Source: Bacteroidota bacterium
Lineage (GTDB): Bacteria > Bacteroidota > Bacteroidia > NS11-12g > UBA955
Direction of reading: 5' to 3'
DNA: 23,256 nt
Assembly: GCA_005788145.1 (NCBI GenBank)
Contig: SXYY01000072.1
Span: 1 to 23,256 of the forward strand
The position numbers and the translations under genes are program-made. This document shows, one piece after another, positions 1-7,389 of this stretch (within the stretch, counting starts at the first letter, position 1; every line of letters starts with the position of its first letter). The notes under the pieces are model-generated. The model saw only the letters and a program-made list of their open reading frames with translations, did not search any database and was not told where the DNA came from.

Positions 1-155
1 ATCACAATATCGGCATCGTCTTTGGTACTTTCGTGGGCTACATCAAATTGGGATGCTTTGAGCTGTCCCATGAGCACCTCACTATCCACCAGGTTTTTAC
101 TGCAACCCAGTGTAATCACATTGATTTTGGTTTCCTTGTTGGATTTGGTTTTCAC
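1..155 (-). CDS. rimO: RimO, ribosomal protein S12 methylthiotransferase (5' part only)
   Basis: The first 51 codons of a gene that runs off the left edge. The reading frame gives a short Lys-rich lead, then INVITLGCSKNLVDSEVLMG, the N-terminal MTTase signature of RimO, including the first cluster-binding cysteine (residue 18) in the GCSKN motif. RimO is a radical-SAM enzyme that adds a methylthio group to an aspartate of ribosomal protein S12. The proposed start is GTG at 155-153, whose last two bases are part of the ftsY stop (GTGA overlap), so the two are probably translationally coupled; no in-frame ATG precedes the conserved motif. MiaB is the main alternative, but the VITLGCSKNxVDSE wording favours RimO. 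The catalytic CxxxCxxC motif lies outside the window. Confidence 0.88.
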   Translation of the reverse strand, partial: MKTKSNKETKINVITLGCSKNLVDSEVLMGQLKASQFDVAHESTKDDADIV

Positions 156-1141
156 GATACAAAAATCGATTTGATGAAATCGTACTTGTTAAACAATTTG
201 AGGTCTTCGGCTTTTTCTCCCAGACCGATGTATTTCACGGGCAATTGGTAGGCATGACTCACGCCAATGACCACACCGCCTTTGGCCGTACCATCGAGTT
301 TGGTTACAGCAAGGGTATTCACTTGGATGGCGGCAGTAAACTGTTTGGCTTGTTCGAAGGCATTCTGTCCGGTCGTTGCATCAATCACCAACAACACTTC
401 ATGGGGCGCATCGGATTTGAACTTTTCGATGACGCGACGGATTTTGGAGAGCTCATTCATGAGTCCCACTTTGTTGTGTAACCGTCCGGCCGTATCAATG
501 ATCACCACATCGGCATTTTCTTCTACGGCTTGTTTCACCGCATCGTAGGCCACCGAGGCGGGATCGGTATTCATGCCATGAGAGACGATGGACACGCCAG
601 CGCGATTTTGCCATATGCTCAATTGCTCTACTGCAGCAGCGCGGAAGGTATCACCCGCACCCAAAATTACTTTCTTCCCCAATTGGGCATAATGGTGAGC
701 CAATTTCCCGATGGTGGTTGTTTTTCCCACGCCATTGACACCAACAACCAAAACGACATACGGTGTAGACGCACCGGTGAGGTGTAGGTCTTTGGCCACA
801 GGGGTTTGGATATCGGGCATGAGCTTGGCGATCTCATCAGCCAAGAGTTCGTGCAATTCTTCTTCAGAAACATAGGCATCTTTGGATACCCGCTTTTCCA
901 AATTTTCGATGATTTGAACGGTGGTTTCTACACCCACATCCGATGTGAGCAATACTTCCTCCAATTCATCCAAGAAATCACTGTTTACCTGACGCTTCCC
1001 GGTAAACAGTCGGCCCAACTTCGACAAAAACCCGGTGCGCGTTTTTTCCAGGGCGGCCTGTGTTTGGGCTGCTTGTTTCTCCTGGGCGGCGGGTGTTTCC
1101 TCCTTGGGTTTGTTTTTTGAGAACCAATTGAAGATAGACAT
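152..1141 (-). CDS. ftsY: FtsY, signal recognition particle receptor GTPase
   Basis: A 329-residue SRP receptor that docks ribosome-SRP complexes at the inner membrane for co-translational insertion. The N domain (about residues 30-115) follows a short Ala/Gln/Lys-rich N-terminus; there is no long acidic A domain as in E. coli, which is usual for this phylum. The G domain shows the P-loop GVNGVGKTTT (134-143), DTFRAAAVEQL (164-174), DTAGR (216-220) and TKLDGTAKGG (280-289). The length and all GTPase motifs are complete. It lies downstream of rpmB-rpmG-DUF4295 but a hairpin terminator separates it from them, so it either has its own promoter (not clearly visible; TACCTTCA at 1157-1164 is a weak -7 match) or lives on read-through. 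Its stop overlaps the rimO start. Confidence 0.97.
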   Translation of the reverse strand: MSIFNWFSKNKPKEETPAAQEKQAAQTQAALEKTRTGFLSKLGRLFTGKRQVNSDFLDELEEVLLTSDVGVETTVQIIENLEKRVSKDAYVSEEELHELLADEIAKLMPDIQTPVAKDLHLTGASTPYVVLVVGVNGVGKTTTIGKLAHHYAQLGKKVILGAGDTFRAAAVEQLSIWQNRAGVSIVSHGMNTDPASVAYDAVKQAVEENADVVIIDTAGRLHNKVGLMNELSKIRRVIEKFKSDAPHEVLLVIDATTGQNAFEQAKQFTAAIQVNTLAVTKLDGTAKGGVVIGVSHAYQLPVKYIGLGEKAEDLKLFNKYDFIKSIFVS

Positions 1142-1161
1142 GATGTTGTACGATGTGAAGG

Positions 1162-1187
1162 TAAAAAAAAAGCCCCATTGAGGGGCT
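1162..1187 (-). terminator. Rho-independent terminator after DUF4295
   Basis: Read on the minus strand: AGCCCC-TCAAT-GGGGCT followed by nine T. The stem is 6 bp and GC-rich with a 5-base loop. It would end the rpmB-rpmG-DUF4295 message 20 bases ahead of the ftsY start codon. Confidence 0.8.
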
Positions 1188-1209
1188 ATAATATCTTTGC
1201 GAGGATCAA

Positions 1210-1365
1210 TTATTTCGCGAAGAACGCCTTAACCTTATCGGCTGGCAAAATTTCTTCTTTGAAAGAGTAAGCACCGCTTTTGGGCGATTTTACAATTTTG
1301 ATTGCTTTCACGTACTCGCTACCGGCACCTTCTTTTTTCAGTGTTGCTACTACCTTCTTTGCCAT
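1210..1365 (-). CDS. DUF4295 family small basic protein
   Basis: A 51-residue protein, MAKKVVATLKKEGAGSEYVK at its start and ending in ADKVKAFFAK. It is rich in lysine and fits the DUF4295 family, which is found in Bacteroidota between the L33 gene and ftsY; its role is unknown, and the constant ribosomal-protein company suggests a ribosome-linked function (inference). The start ATG shares one base with the rpmG stop (TAATG), so the two are coupled. It is too short to be picked up by simple length cut-offs. Confidence 0.92.
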   Translation of the reverse strand: MAKKVVATLKKEGAGSEYVKAIKIVKSPKSGAYSFKEEILPADKVKAFFAK

Positions 1366-1547
1366 TATTTGATCTCCTTATGAACAGTTACTTTGCGCAT
1401 GTATGGGTTGTATTTCTTCAACTCAATACGCTCCGCAGTATTTTTCTTGTTTTTTGTGGTGATGTAACGACTCATGCCAGCCACACCGCTTCCTTTTTGT
1501 TCTGTGCACTCAAGGATCACTTGAACGCGGTTTCCTTTTTTTGCCAT
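1365..1547 (-). CDS. rpmG: 50S ribosomal protein L33
   Basis: A 60-residue protein with the L33 pattern: MAKKGNRVQVILECTE at the N-terminus, SRYITTKNKKNTAERIELKK in the middle and a basic KYNPYMRKVTVHKEIK tail. It binds 23S rRNA near the E site. Only one cysteine is present, so this is a zinc-free (C-minus) form: the CxxC pairs of zinc-binding L33 are missing. It sits 2 bases after rpmB and overlaps DUF4295 by one base, as expected for a three-gene ribosomal operon. Confidence 0.97.
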   Translation of the reverse strand: MAKKGNRVQVILECTEQKGSGVAGMSRYITTKNKKNTAERIELKKYNPYMRKVTVHKEIK

Positions 1548-1549
1548 GA

Positions 1550-1783
1550 TTAAATCTTTCCTTTCTTAAACAAATTGTTGATGCAAGAAGAAATACCTTT
1601 CTTATCGATGGTTTTGATTGTAGACGCAGCTACTTTCAATGTAATCCACTCCCCTGTTTCGGGAATAAAAAACTTCTTGGTCTGAAGGTTGGGATAAAAA
1701 CGACGCTTCGTTTTCTTGTTAGAATGCGAAACATTGTTGCCCTTCAAGGCCTTCTTTCCGGTTAAATCACAAACGCGAGACAT
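1550..1783 (-). CDS. rpmB: 50S ribosomal protein L28
   Basis: A 77-residue protein beginning MSRVCDLTGKKALKGNNVSH, the standard L28 opening, with a SNKKTKRRFYPNLQTKKFF core. It is a structural protein of the large subunit. The lone cysteine at position 5 suggests a zinc-free form. It is the first gene of the rpmB-rpmG-DUF4295 operon and has a strong promoter match only a few bases upstream, giving a very short leader. Confidence 0.97.
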   Translation of the reverse strand: MSRVCDLTGKKALKGNNVSHSNKKTKRRFYPNLQTKKFFIPETGEWITLKVAASTIKTIDKKGISSCINNLFKKGKI

Positions 1784-1797
1784 AATTTTTGGGGTTG

Positions 1798-1828
1798 CAA
1801 ATATACCTATTTGTTTTGATCATTCAAA
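1798..1828 (-). promoter_or_regulatory. Bacteroidota-type promoter for rpmB operon
   Basis: On the minus strand: TTTG (1828-1825), 19 bases, then TATATTTG (1805-1798), a full match to the -33/-7 pattern TTTG-N19-21-TAnnTTTG. Transcription should start at about 1791, roughly 8 bases before the rpmB ATG. The promoter is embedded in the last codons of the upstream ligase gene. Confidence 0.75.
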
Positions 1829-3123
1829 GCATATTCCGTCTTTATTTCGGAATTACTGCCATTTTTTTCCTGCATGAGGCCCTGAAACACCACAATTAGG
1901 ACCAATATTCCGGCTTGTCGCTCCATCAAACTCTCAAACATCATCGCAATCAACAAGGCAAACCAAATGGAGCGACCACTCATCCTGTCAACCTTTGATC
2001 CATCGCCAAAAGCAAAAAATCCGAGCATCAACAAAGCCAAAAAGGACATCCACCCCGATTGCATGGACCCCTCCAGCCATTGGTTGTGAACACCGATACG
2101 ATGTCGCTCCGCCAACCGAACCGACAACCGATCATAAGCCTCTCTGAGCACATCATCCGTACCCACGCCGAAGCCTGAGATCACTGCTGTTGGGGTTTTT
2201 AACTGGGCTACTGCTGTGTTCCAAGCAATCCATCGCTGACCGAAGCTCTGATGGGTAACATCGCCCCCGCGCACGGTGGTTGTAAGGTCTTCCATGGTAT
2301 TGGCTATGCGATTCTGAACGCTTGGAAGCAGGATCAGCCCTCCCATCAACAGCAGTCCCACCAAAGCCACTTTGAGCAACTGCTTGGTTTGGGATTTCAA
2401 ATACAACCCTATCATTGCTGCGCCGCCGGCATACAACAAAATGAGTCCTGTTCGCGAACCCAAAATATGCATGCAAACCACCAATACAAGCACGCTGGCA
2501 CCGAGCAACTTCCTTGACAATTCATCTTTCACCTTAGCATGCATCAGGCCATGCAACATTAACAACACCACGCCACCCACCATCACCGTAAACTCGATGT
2601 GATAGACATTGGAATACAAAGGAATTGGCTTGCTCTCCAGCACCATTTGGTCGTAGAATGCGCGATGCTGTAGGTAATGAATTACGCTGCTCACGGCGAT
2701 CCACAACAAAGGCAAAACCACCAAGGGCCAGGCGCGATAGAGTACCGTATTGAGGCGGCGGCCAGCCGCGTACAACCCCAAAACAATCATCCATGGCAAT
2801 TTTATCAATAGTTTTCCCAGAGCCATCTTTTGCAGATCAGCCGCCGCCTTATCCGTTAAAAACGATTGGGTCGCCAAACCGCCATGCGCACTATCCCACA
2901 AACTCAGCATGTTCCAGCATAGGGCCATCGCCATCAAAAAAAGCGCCCATCGTTGAACGCCTTTGATGGGCAGGGTGTCACCCACCAAAATCAACTGCAA
3001 AACAAATAGCCCCAAAGCAATCGAAGACACCGCAGGCGATACATGCACAAATCCAAACGACACCCACAACAGGATGTCGGTACGCCACAAATCCCTCTCT
3101 AACAATGCCTTATTGGGCCACAT
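1807..3123 (-). CDS. O-antigen ligase / polymerase family membrane protein
   Basis: A 438-residue inner-membrane protein with about ten hydrophobic helices and short polar ends. Residues in the C-terminal half carry the Wzy_C (O-antigen ligase, PF04932) layout: LGSRTG at the start of a helix, a long periplasmic loop, then GVHNQWLEGSMQSGW, where HNxxLE is the conserved motif around the key histidine. Members join polysaccharide chains to lipid A core or polymerise repeat units at the outer face of the membrane; the substrate cannot be told. I chose the ATG at 3123, which overlaps the end of the LysM gene by 14 bases; an upstream in-frame start at 3225 would add 34 residues with no membrane character, lying in the other gene. 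No sugar-transfer genes are nearby. Confidence 0.85.
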   Translation of the reverse strand: MWPNKALLERDLWRTDILLWVSFGFVHVSPAVSSIALGLFVLQLILVGDTLPIKGVQRWALFLMAMALCWNMLSLWDSAHGGLATQSFLTDKAAADLQKMALGKLLIKLPWMIVLGLYAAGRRLNTVLYRAWPLVVLPLLWIAVSSVIHYLQHRAFYDQMVLESKPIPLYSNVYHIEFTVMVGGVVLLMLHGLMHAKVKDELSRKLLGASVLVLVVCMHILGSRTGLILLYAGGAAMIGLYLKSQTKQLLKVALVGLLLMGGLILLPSVQNRIANTMEDLTTTVRGGDVTHQSFGQRWIAWNTAVAQLKTPTAVISGFGVGTDDVLREAYDRLSVRLAERHRIGVHNQWLEGSMQSGWMSFLALLMLGFFAFGDGSKVDRMSGRSIWFALLIAMMFESLMERQAGILVLIVVFQGLMQEKNGSNSEIKTEYALNDQNK

Positions 3124-4159
3124 AACGAACCCGCAAGGTAGCGTTGGCCTCGGTGATTCCCAAACGGTCTGCCACCGATTGCGAAATGGCGATGTGCTTG
3201 TTGCCTTTGTCGGGTAAATCTCCAATTACCGTGCAGTAAACCATTTTCTTGTTCACAGGATTGATCACAGCGACAACCTCCCCCTTTTTGTGCTTATTTA
3301 ACATCACCCAAGAACGATCGGCCTTCATGCCTTCGTAACCAATTTGGGCGGTTACTTTCTTTTCATATTCTTTGAGGTTAGACGACTTCAACTTTGTCGC
3401 CACCTGTTCAGGCATTCCACCTTGGTTTTCCATGGAATCTTTTATTGAGACCCCGGCATTGGCAGCAGGTGTTACTGGCAGTTCCACCACAACATTGGTG
3501 GCGATTTTGGCCGCCGAATCGAGCGTTGAAACCGCATTGGGACTTTCCACCAGTTTTGGCGTACCGTTGGTCGCGATGGCTTCAGCCTTCGCGGTTTTGT
3601 TGGGTATCCACAACTTTTGATTGATGGACAGCTGATCAGAATTGAGTTTGTTTACGGTTTTGATTTCGGCGATACTCACCCCGTATTTCTTGGAGATGCT
3701 GTAAAGACTCTGTCCCTTTTCCACCACGTGATCGATAACATTTTCGGGCACTTCTGGCAATGTGGCGATGGCCACGGGCACTTCCTTTTTGCGATCAGCC
3801 AAAGGATTCAACTGGGGCGCAGCCACCGGCGCTGATTTTACGGGCATTTTTGTGCGCTGTTTCACTTTCACCTTCATCCCGGGCTTCAACATCCCGATTC
3901 CAGGATTGAGCGCTTGCAACTCAGCCACTGAGCAATGGTAATGTTTTCCGATGGCATACAGTGTTTCTCCTTTTTTTACTTTGTGTTCCAATTCGATGAC
4001 CATCTCTGTAGCGACAGCTGGCGGTTGGGGCTGCGCATTTGCGGGCTCATTGGAAACTTGTGCTTGGGATTGAGATTGGGCTTGTATGGGCATCATCAGT
4101 GCACAAAGCGCGAACGCAGTGAGCGCTGAATTGCGGGATTTGTTTATCCAGTGGATCAT
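3110..4159 (-). CDS. Secreted LysM-LysM protein with RlpA-like barrel domain
   Basis: A 349-residue exported protein. A signal peptide covers about residues 1-27 (basic MIHWINKSR, hydrophobic core, cleavage near PIQAQ). Two LysM peptidoglycan-binding domains follow: HKVKKGETLYAIGKHY (about 60-100) and HVVEKGQSLYSISKKYGVS (about 143-186). After a low-complexity Ala/Val/Thr linker, the last about 90 residues fit an RlpA-like double-psi beta barrel: WVMLNKHKKGEVVAVINPV, a D in GDLPDKGNKHIAIS, and a VADRLGI turn. RlpA proteins bind or cleave denuded glycan strands; the catalytic state here is unknown. The ATG at 4159 is preferred to a TTG 15 bases earlier because it places a basic residue group right before the signal core. 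It is likely coupled to the ligase gene through their overlap. Confidence 0.88.
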   Translation of the reverse strand: MIHWINKSRNSALTAFALCALMMPIQAQSQSQAQVSNEPANAQPQPPAVATEMVIELEHKVKKGETLYAIGKHYHCSVAELQALNPGIGMLKPGMKVKVKQRTKMPVKSAPVAAPQLNPLADRKKEVPVAIATLPEVPENVIDHVVEKGQSLYSISKKYGVSIAEIKTVNKLNSDQLSINQKLWIPNKTAKAEAIATNGTPKLVESPNAVSTLDSAAKIATNVVVELPVTPAANAGVSIKDSMENQGGMPEQVATKLKSSNLKEYEKKVTAQIGYEGMKADRSWVMLNKHKKGEVVAVINPVNKKMVYCTVIGDLPDKGNKHIAISQSVADRLGITEANATLRVRYVAQ

Positions 4160-4324
4160 ACAACAATGATACAACAGAACCTAAGGGCATTGACCGCATC
4201 GTATGCACACATCATCGCTTGTTCAATAAAACAAACACTTAGAACCAAATTGATGAAATACAATGGATTGCAACCAACAATACCCCATCAATCCCTATAA
4301 AAAAGTGCTAGAATTCAATGGCAA
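4160..4324. other. Intergenic region between ABC protein and LysM gene
   Basis: A 165-base gap on the minus strand between the ABC gene stop and the LysM gene start. I see neither a strong hairpin-plus-T terminator nor an exact TAnnTTTG box in it. It is AT-rich and probably holds a promoter of weaker match for the LysM gene. Confidence 0.4.
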
Positions 4325-5818
4325 TCAATCCCGAATCCAATCCGCTGGCAAGGGCTTTTTCTCGCCTTTTTCCAAAAAAACAATGCGGTGCGATATCGCC
4401 TGTGCCACTTCCAGATTGTGGGTAATAAAAACATAGGCCAACTTTCGCTCTCGTTGTAAATGTATCAACAAATCAAGGACTTGTTTCTGCACCAAAGGAT
4501 CCAAAGCAGCCACCGCTTCGTCCAGAATAAGCACTTTCGGAGTCGACGCCAAAGCACGCGCAATACACAAACGCTGTCGCTGTCCACCACTCATTTGGTG
4601 GGGGTAAGCCTGACTCAACCTCAGATCAAAACCCACTTCGGTCAACAATTTCATTGCAATCGCCTCTGTTGTTCCGGCGATTTTTGCCGAAGCATCCACA
4701 AATGCCACAACTTCCTTCACTGCATCGATTGCTTTGTAGTTGGGATTCAGCGATGCATATGGATCTTGAAACACCATTTGAATGCCTGTGGGCGGCTTGG
4801 AGGGAATCGAATGTCCGTTTAGCAACACCTGACCGCCTGTGGGGGTCTCGAGTGCCACCAACAATTTGGCCAATGTACTTTTGCCGGAGCCAGACAAACC
4901 AACCACCGAAAGCGTTTCGCCGGGGCTGAGGGTTTCTTCGAATTCATTGAGGGCCGATACTTTGAATTGGCCTTCGCCATATACTTTCGACAGCGCTTTC
5001 AACTGAAGAATTGGGGTGTCAATGTCTGGCGGTGTCACCCACTTTCCATGGGGCATCGCGGACAACAATTCTTGGACATAGGGCTTCGCCAATTCTCCCA
5101 AAACGGCTTGGGTGGGTCCTTGATCTACGCACGCCCCTTTTTTGAGCACGGTGACGCATTCCGCATAGCGCTGTATCAAATCGAGTTCGTGACTCACCCA
5201 CAGGAGTGCACTGCCTTGTTGCCTGCAAACCCGCTGCAGGTCATCCATAACTTGGGCACGGGCCACACTGTCCAATGCTGTTGTTGGCTCATCAGCCAAA
5301 ATCAAAGGTGGCTCGTGTACACATGCCATGGCAATCATTACGCGCTGACGCTGTCCGCCACTCAATTGATGGGGAAATGCCTGCAAAATTCTCTCTTTGA
5401 GTTCGCCCAGCCCCAACTGTTCCAATTTCCGATCCACCAGCGCTTGGGCTTTTTCTCTGTTGGGTTCGTGAATAAGGGCTGATTCAAGCAATTGCTTTCC
5501 ACAACGCATTTGGGGATTAAGGGCCGACATTGGCTCTTGGAATACCATGCCAATTTCTTTGCCGCGAATCGACAACCAGTCGGTTGGCGATAGGCTCGTT
5601 AATTCTCTGCCTTGAAAAACCACCGAGCCTTGCACTTTCAATTGCGGGGCGATGAGTCCAAGTACCACGAAAAGTGTGAGTGATTTACCGCTACCGCTCT
5701 CTCCGATTACACCATGTAATTCTCCTTGACTGATTGTGAGTAGTGGCAAGTGCAAAAGTGGGGTATTGCCTGCATCGATGCGAAGATCGCGAATGGTTAA
5801 TAGTGCAGGCATGCTCAT
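4325..5818 (-). CDS. ABC transporter, two fused ATPase domains (peptide/nickel type)
   Basis: A 497-residue cytoplasmic protein of two tandem ABC ATPases, like YejF or GsiA, where one chain replaces the DppD/DppF pair. Half 1: Walker A GESGSGKS (about 39-46), Q-loop VFQEPMSALNP, signature HQLSGGQRQR, Walker B LILADEPTTALD, switch SHELD. Half 2: Walker A GLSGSGKS, VFQDPYASLNP, HQMSGGQRQR, Walker B VLILDEAVAALD, and H-loop ITHNLE. FQ(E/D)PxxxLNP is typical of the oligopeptide/dipeptide/nickel group. In Walker B of half 2, DEAVAALD has A in place of P, also seen in Dpp/Opp F subunits. No permease or binding protein is next to it, so partners must be elsewhere. ATG at 5818 was chosen (5812 is an alternative); a -7 box lies immediately upstream. 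Confidence 0.93.
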   Translation of the reverse strand: MSMPALLTIRDLRIDAGNTPLLHLPLLTISQGELHGVIGESGSGKSLTLFVVLGLIAPQLKVQGSVVFQGRELTSLSPTDWLSIRGKEIGMVFQEPMSALNPQMRCGKQLLESALIHEPNREKAQALVDRKLEQLGLGELKERILQAFPHQLSGGQRQRVMIAMACVHEPPLILADEPTTALDSVARAQVMDDLQRVCRQQGSALLWVSHELDLIQRYAECVTVLKKGACVDQGPTQAVLGELAKPYVQELLSAMPHGKWVTPPDIDTPILQLKALSKVYGEGQFKVSALNEFEETLSPGETLSVVGLSGSGKSTLAKLLVALETPTGGQVLLNGHSIPSKPPTGIQMVFQDPYASLNPNYKAIDAVKEVVAFVDASAKIAGTTEAIAMKLLTEVGFDLRLSQAYPHQMSGGQRQRLCIARALASTPKVLILDEAVAALDPLVQKQVLDLLIHLQRERKLAYVFITHNLEVAQAISHRIVFLEKGEKKPLPADWIRD

Positions 5819-5824
5819 GTTGAA

Positions 5825-5832
5825 CAAAGATA
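5825..5832 (-). promoter_or_regulatory. -7 box for the ABC ATPase gene
   Basis: Minus-strand TATCTTTG, a full TAnnTTTG match, 6 bases before the ATG at 5818. No TTG is visible at the usual -33 distance. If used, transcription would start at or next to the first codon, giving a leaderless message or a start at the ATG at 5812. Confidence 0.5.
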
Positions 5833-5867
5833 ATCAGACCGAAGAAATTCGGATGGAGAAAAACAAA

Positions 5868-5900
5868 CAAAAAAGGCGGGCCGTTGGCCCGCCTTTTTTG
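5868..5900 (-). terminator. Strong hairpin terminator after tonB
   Basis: An 8-bp GC stem GGCGGGCC-GTT-GGCCCGCC (5875-5893) extended by A/T pairs on both sides, with T runs in both orientations. It closes the exbB-exbD-exbD-tonB operon on the minus strand and could also block plus-strand transcription. Confidence 0.9.
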
Positions 5901-5916
5901 AACGATTTCATTTGGG

Positions 5917-6729
5917 TTACTCCACCGCCAATTTGATGGGTATTTCACGCCAAGACTTCAAGAATGCACCATTGTTTTGTCCTGGCACCCAACGGGGCGA
6001 CTTTTTCAACACGCGTATGGCTTCGGTAGTGAATTCAGGACAACTCTTGGTTTCTTCAATGGCTTGAACGCGGGAGATTCTGCCGGCTTCATCCACTGCA
6101 AAACGCAACAAAACTGCTCCATTGATTCCTTCTTCGTAGCATCGGGGAGGGTATTGAAACTCACCTTCAACGTAAGCACGGAAGGCGGCCTCACCACCTG
6201 GGAAGTTCGCTTTGATTTGGACATTGGTTGCGATTTGATCGCCTCCACCGCTTGGTCCACCATCATCCTTAAAATCAGGGGCTTCAAAGTCATCTTCTCC
6301 CTCTTGGGTTTTCTTTCCCGCTGTTTTGATTTCATCGGGAGGAATAATCACATCATCGGTAGCAGCATCAGGGTTAATCTTTGGAACAACATACTGTTGC
6401 GCTGCGACTTGTGGTTCAGGCTCTTCAATTTTCGGCTTTTCTGGCTCTTTCTCTTCCTCTTCTTCGGGTGCCTTCACATCGTCGATGTTGGTCACCTTCA
6501 ACTGCGTTTTTGTTTCCTTTTCTTTGGGAAAGAAATGTTCTACGATGATGGGCATCGCGGCAAACAAAGCTGTCACAGAAAGGGCAATCAAAGTAGCCAA
6601 CGACTGGTTTTTACTAAACTGACTACGTATTTGGTAGGCCCCGTATTCTTTGAATCGGTTGGCAAATACCAGTTCATTGCGTCCTGGCGATTGCACTTGG
6701 TCCCATTTGTTCATCAAACTTTCTGACAT
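5917..6729 (-). CDS. tonB: TonB family energy transducer
   Basis: A 270-residue envelope-spanning protein that passes proton-motive energy from ExbB/ExbD to outer-membrane TonB-dependent receptors. The cytoplasmic N-terminus has the Bacteroidota pattern NRFKEYGAYQIR (about 24-35), then one transmembrane helix (about 43-63), an acidic and Pro-rich periplasmic stretch (EEEEEKEPEKPKIEEPEP, about 90-107), a Gly-rich linker, and a C-terminal TonB domain (about 180-270) with YPPRCYEEGINGAVLLRF and the final strand REIPIKL. The acidic spacer, rather than the Lys-Pro repeats of E. coli TonB, is notable but common in this phylum. It ends the operon, 5 bases after exbD, with a strong terminator behind it. 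Confidence 0.94.
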   Translation of the reverse strand: MSESLMNKWDQVQSPGRNELVFANRFKEYGAYQIRSQFSKNQSLATLIALSVTALFAAMPIIVEHFFPKEKETKTQLKVTNIDDVKAPEEEEEKEPEKPKIEEPEPQVAAQQYVVPKINPDAATDDVIIPPDEIKTAGKKTQEGEDDFEAPDFKDDGGPSGGGDQIATNVQIKANFPGGEAAFRAYVEGEFQYPPRCYEEGINGAVLLRFAVDEAGRISRVQAIEETKSCPEFTTEAIRVLKKSPRWVPGQNNGAFLKSWREIPIKLAVE

Positions 6730-6734
6730 AGCGT

Positions 6735-7370
6735 TTAGGATTTAAGTTTCTGGGCGATGAGTTTCTTCTCCAATGGGGCCATGCCCTCATCAACGGCAAA
6801 GTATTTGGCAATCTGACAGATCATGAATTCATCCATGACGTCAATCACGTTTCTGTAAGTGGCTTCATCGTCGTTTTTCAATAACACAACCAATTTAGAA
6901 TCGCGTTGGGCTTGTTTTACTTTGGCATCGATGGCATTGCGCTTGGCAGTATCTTTATCATCGACTTTGTTCATTTGTTTTTCAAAATCACGCAATTGAG
7001 TCAGCAGAGACAAATTATTCTCTACCAACATTTTACGCAATCCATTTTTGGTGAAATCGGTTTCTTCCAAAACGGTTTTATCGTTTAGGGCACCGCGATA
7101 CCAGAAAACACGATTTTCTCGGGTAAGTAAAATAGTGATACCATCCTTTACCTCGGGCTGTTTCATGTTTTTTAGGTCTTTTTCATCCAACTTTTCAGGG
7201 AAGATCATTCTCAACACTTTGGGTTGAGAGAAAGTTGAGGTAAGTACGAAGAATGTAAGCAGCAAGAAGGCCAAATCCACCAAAGGGGTCATATCCACTT
7301 TGGTACTCTGTTTTTTGGCTCTTTTTTTACCACCGTCGCCTCCGCCACCATTCGATTGAATTTCTGCCAT
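6735..7370 (-). CDS. exbD: ExbD/TolR family protein (second paralogue)
   Basis: A 211-residue biopolymer-transport protein with one N-terminal membrane helix. After a Gly/Lys-rich start, KVDMTPLVDLAFLLLTFFVL (about 24-43) is the ExbD signature, including the aspartate in VDLAFLLLTFF that is needed for proton use. The periplasmic part (about 50-211) is longer than in E. coli ExbD (about 141 residues), with a charged coil region near NKVDDKDTAKRNAIDAKVKQ. A C-terminal ExbD fold is seen in VVLLKNDDEATYRNVIDVMDE. It differs clearly from the neighbouring paralogue and lies 19 bases after it in the same operon, suggesting the two form a hetero-oligomer (inference). Confidence 0.93.
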   Translation of the reverse strand: MAEIQSNGGGGDGGKKRAKKQSTKVDMTPLVDLAFLLLTFFVLTSTFSQPKVLRMIFPEKLDEKDLKNMKQPEVKDGITILLTRENRVFWYRGALNDKTVLEETDFTKNGLRKMLVENNLSLLTQLRDFEKQMNKVDDKDTAKRNAIDAKVKQAQRDSKLVVLLKNDDEATYRNVIDVMDEFMICQIAKYFAVDEGMAPLEKKLIAQKLKS

Positions 7371-7389
7371 GGTTTATCTCTCCTATCTT

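Noticed and set aside
1192..1199. TATCTTTG on the plus strand, a full -7 match
   Set aside because: It points into the 3' ends of minus-strand genes and has no TTG at -33; most likely chance.
4967..5482. A 171-codon plus-strand frame opposite the ABC ATPase gene
   Set aside because: The minus strand encodes clear ABC motifs over the whole stretch; the opposite frame has no recognisable domain or start context.
5977..6726. A 249-codon open frame on the plus strand opposite tonB
   Set aside because: It mirrors tonB exactly, is Phe/Cys/Trp-rich with no domain pattern, and is explained by the low stop content opposite a Glu/Lys-rich gene.
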